From Bacteroidota bacterium (GTDB taxonomy: Bacteria; Bacteroidota; Ignavibacteria; SZUA-365), in assembly GCA_018224345.1 (NCBI GenBank), contig JAGTUW010000004.1:1-7808 (forward strand): a stretch of 7,808 nt of DNA, in the 5' to 3' direction. A program made the position numbers and the translations under genes. Below the pieces are notes generated by a model. The model worked only from the letters and a program-made list of their open reading frames with translations, was not told the DNA's origin and ran no database searches. Shown here one piece after another: positions 5,991-7,808 of this stretch. Positions within the stretch are counted from its first letter, which is position 1. Each line of letters opens with the position of its first letter.

Positions 5991-6243
5991 AAGCCTCTGC
6001 GAACTCCCTGCTGCCCTTCATTCCCACTTTTAACTTTTCACTTCCTGTACACTTCCGTGGAAACGGTTCAATCCGTCATGGTTTGCTTGGGCGGACAGGA
6101 ATGTCCGCCCTCCGTTAAAGAATCCGCTGTGATCCCCGTGCACTCTGCGGTGCCTTTCATTCCCTTCATTCCCTTCATTTCCTTCATTTCCTTCATTTCC
6201 TTCATTTCCCACTTATAACTTTTAACTTTTTACTTTTAACTTT
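5991..6243 (-). repeat. Repeat element copy C, inverted relative to A and B
   Basis: Read on the - strand this has the same order as the other copies: A-rich block with GTTAAAAGT, GGGAAATGA, a GGCACCGCAGAGTGCAC block, TTCTTTAACGGA, the perfect hairpin (6089-6110), and CCATGACGGATTG. It then runs into the beginning of a second unit (AAGTGAAAAGTTAAAAGTGGG, then a CAGAGGCTT block ending near 5991), which mirrors the tandem layout at 1-310. Outside the hairpin and TTTAACGGA it is more diverged than A and B are from each other. It occupies the divergent intergenic region between mpl and the acetyltransferase gene. Confidence 0.8.
6156..6209. repeat. 9-bp tandem repeat, six copies
   Basis: Two units of TTCATTCCC (6156-6173) are followed by four of TTCATTTCC (6174-6209). 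On the other strand the unit is GGAAATGAA, matching the single GGGAAATGA/GGGGAATGA motif present in the other repeat copies, so this is a local expansion by slippage within copy C. The perfect array makes the copy number likely to vary between strains. It is non-coding. Confidence 0.9.
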
Positions 6244-6492
6244 CCCCGTTTAATGCTATATTAAAAGGTTACGTTTCATACGATAAGACACGGTATCTTA
6301 CTCGCTCAACTGACAAGACTATTCCCGACGACAACGCTGTACGGCAGTGTGCGCCGTCCACGGTACACCAGGGAGCTGTCGCTGTTCACTGAGTTTCCAT
6401 CCCCGCGGTCAAGGACGTTGGAAGTCCATCGACCGGCTGTGCATCGGAAACGGCGCTATCATTGATTTACAACACATTACGGAGACAGCTCC
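6244..6492 (+). other. Leader region upstream of the acetyltransferase gene
   Basis: About 250 bases without a supported gene. It begins with an AT-rich dyad TTTAAT-GCTAT-ATTAAA (6249-6265) that includes TATATT (6257-6262), a five-of-six match to a -10 box, but the best -35-like box (TTAACT, 6236-6241) is weak and 15 bases away. The rest is GC-richer and ends in GGAG (6481-6484), eight bases before the ATG at 6493. The + strand frame at 6347-6709 overlaps the real gene out of frame and looks spurious. A promoter probably lies in this stretch, but I cannot fix it. Confidence 0.4.
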
Positions 6493-6933
6493 ATGGAAAT
6501 CACGCGTTTTGACAATTACGAATCACTGGAAAAACATATCGGCACAGATAGCTTCGTCGATTTTCTGTACACACATCTCGACCAGTTCGGGGATACGAAG
6601 GAAGCGATCAGAAACTGCATCGATTTTGCGTTCGGGCTCAATGGCGGACTCGGCGGCTTCCTTCTCGCCGCGGAAATCGACGGGGAACTCGCCGGGGTAC
6701 TCATCATGAACAAAACGGGCATGAAGGGCTATATCCCGGAAAACATTCTCGTGTACGTGGCAGTGGACGCCAGACATCGCGGCCAGGGACTCGGCCGGCG
6801 CATCGTCGAACGCTCATTCGAGGAGACCGACGGCGACGTCAAGCTGCATGTGGAATATGAAAATCCTGCCAAACGACTCTACGAGCGCATCGGCTTTACT
6901 TCCAAGTACGCGGAAATGCGCTGGACGAGGTGA
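6493..6933 (+). CDS. GNAT-family N-acetyltransferase (146 aa)
   Basis: A cytoplasmic acetyl-CoA-dependent acyltransferase; the substrate cannot be told from sequence. The GNAT core is clear: strand ENILVYVAVD (83-92) leads into the acetyl-CoA pyrophosphate loop RHRGQGLGRR (94-103) and helix (motif A), followed by motif B LHVEYENPAKRLYERIGF (118-135), which has the usual Asn-x-x-Ala-x-x-Leu-Tyr-x-x-x-Gly-Phe pattern. The length is normal for a single-domain member. GGAG eight bases upstream supports the ATG. Its stop is followed after three bases by the racemase start, whose ribosome-binding site (GAGG, 6927-6930) lies within the last codons of this gene, so the two genes are co-translated. 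The partner suggests an amino acid or amino-acid derivative as substrate, but that is inference. Confidence 0.9.
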   Translation: MEITRFDNYESLEKHIGTDSFVDFLYTHLDQFGDTKEAIRNCIDFAFGLNGGLGGFLLAAEIDGELAGVLIMNKTGMKGYIPENILVYVAVDARHRGQGLGRRIVERSFEETDGDVKLHVEYENPAKRLYERIGFTSKYAEMRWTR

Positions 6934-6936
6934 CCT

Positions 6937-7808
6937 GTGGCGGAACTCGTCATCCATACCGACCGCATTACCGGCAACATCGAGAAAATCAATGCGCTGA
7001 TGAAAAAGCATCAGGCACAATGGACATTGATTTCCAAAGTACTCAGTGGGTACAAAGATGCGCTGCGCATCATTCTCGCGCATCCCGCGATCGATCAGCT
7101 ACACAGCATCGGAGATTCCCGACTCTCGAGCCTCGAGACGATCAGGAATCTCCGGCCCGACATCAAGACGATGTATATCAAGCCGGTGCCGCAAAACCTC
7201 GTGCCCAATATCGTTCAACTCGCCGATATTTCCCTGATCAGCTCACTGTCCACATTGCGACTGATGAATGAAGCCGCCGGCAAATACAATACACGGCACC
7301 AGGTCATCGTCATGCTGGAACTCGGGGAACTCCGTGAAGGCATTGTCCGTGAGAATGTCGTCGATTTCTACAGCAACGCCTTCCACATGGAACATATCGA
7401 TGTGCTCGGCATCGGATCCAACCTCGGTTGCATGTACGGTATCGAACCGACATACGACAAACTGATCCAATTATCGCTTTATCGCCAGCTCCTCGAACAG
7501 ATGTTCAACCGTTCCCTGCCCATCATCTCCGGCGGCAGTTCCATTCTCCTGCCCCTGCTCGGCAGCAAGCGCATCCCGACCAGCATAAATCACTACCGCA
7601 TCGGAGAAGCGGTCTTTCTCGGCAGCTCGCCACTCGACAACAAACGCTTCCGCAATCTCTCGACGGAAGTGTTCGAGTACAAAGCAAACATTCTCGAGCT
7701 CGAGGAGAAAGAACGGACACCCGACGGCATCATCAGCGATGCGGCAATCGGGCATGTGGCCGAAAATGGAGAAGTAGGAAGCGACGGGGAAACGCATTGC
7801 CGCGCGAT
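6937..7808 (+). CDS. PLP-dependent amino-acid racemase, alanine/ornithine racemase type (3' end beyond window)
   Basis: A fold-type III (alanine racemase N-terminal barrel) PLP enzyme interconverting L- and D-amino acids. The 290 visible residues show the pyridoxal lysine in LISKVLSGYKDALR (K34), GIGSNLGCMYGI (158-169), phosphate-binding-type ISGGSS (197-202) and HYRIGEAVFLGS (219-230). The GIGSNLGC and RIGEA motifs fit the stand-alone ornithine/alanine racemase branch better than classical Alr, and the visible end (GDGETHCRA-like) resembles that branch near residue 290. The substrate could be ornithine, alanine or another basic amino acid. I chose GTG 6937 because GAGG lies six bases upstream and the family N-terminus (ELVIHTDRITGNI) starts immediately after it; no ATG is in frame until codon 22. 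The gene shares the frame of the upstream acetyltransferase, separated by TGA-CCT, and runs off the window. Confidence 0.88.
   Translation, partial: MAELVIHTDRITGNIEKINALMKKHQAQWTLISKVLSGYKDALRIILAHPAIDQLHSIGDSRLSSLETIRNLRPDIKTMYIKPVPQNLVPNIVQLADISLISSLSTLRLMNEAAGKYNTRHQVIVMLELGELREGIVRENVVDFYSNAFHMEHIDVLGIGSNLGCMYGIEPTYDKLIQLSLYRQLLEQMFNRSLPIISGGSSILLPLLGSKRIPTSINHYRIGEAVFLGSSPLDNKRFRNLSTEVFEYKANILELEEKERTPDGIISDAAIGHVAENGEVGSDGETHCRA

Noticed and set aside
6156..6209. Coding low-complexity repeat (GNE repeats on the - strand)
   Set aside because: The 60-codon frame consists of the 9-bp array plus the intergenic repeat, without an initiation signal, and corresponds to non-coding DNA in the other copies.
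6347..6709. + strand frame of 120 codons upstream of and overlapping the acetyltransferase gene
   Set aside because: More than half of it overlaps the acetyltransferase gene out of frame, it has no ribosome-binding site, and it has no domain pattern.

Overview
The window looks like chromosomal DNA from a Gram-negative bacterium with diaminopimelate-type peptidoglycan, most plausibly from the Bacteroidota/Chlorobi/Ignavibacteriota side of the tree. The reasons are a clear Mpl murein-recycling ligase, an outer-membrane barrel protein resembling the DUF3996/BAPKO_0422 family, secreted proteins with Gram-negative signal peptides, and one near-consensus Bacteroidota-type promoter (TAnnTTTG) in front of mpl. 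The phylum is an inference; no rRNA or other phylogenetic marker is present.

Layout. Positions 1-464 hold repetitive non-coding DNA: a 155-bp tandem duplication running into a roughly 270-bp element (copy A). Positions 465-969 are a long leader with no convincing gene, but with a 19-bp palindrome, a good ribosome-binding site with a 14-codon frame, and a run of eight C. Two + strand genes for secreted proteins of unknown function follow: a 210-residue protein (970-1602) and a 517-residue protein (1726-3279) with a thioredoxin-like CxxC head and a beta-rich, propeller-like body. A second, about 97 % identical copy of the repeat element in the same orientation (copy B, about 3380-3653) closes this segment. 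The two orphan secreted genes therefore sit between direct repeats about 3.19 kb apart, in visibly AT-richer DNA than the mpl region.

On the - strand, mpl (4433-5881) is followed by a small outer-membrane barrel protein (3723-4292). Across a 610-bp divergent intergenic region carrying a third, inverted repeat copy (C, about 5991-6243), a + strand pair encodes a GNAT acetyltransferase (6493-6933) and a PLP-dependent amino-acid racemase of the alanine/ornithine racemase type (6937 to the window edge, incomplete). The racemase starts at GTG three bases after the acetyltransferase stop, in the same frame, so the two are almost certainly one operon.

Functionally, mpl and the racemase both touch D-amino-acid/cell-wall metabolism, but nothing in the sequence shows that they are co-regulated. 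The most unusual part of the window is the repeat family. Every copy carries the same hairpin (9-bp arms GGGCGGACA/TGTCCGCCC around a TTCC loop), and copies A and B also have inverted ends, which makes them look like a small non-autonomous fold-back element. All copies lie between genes.
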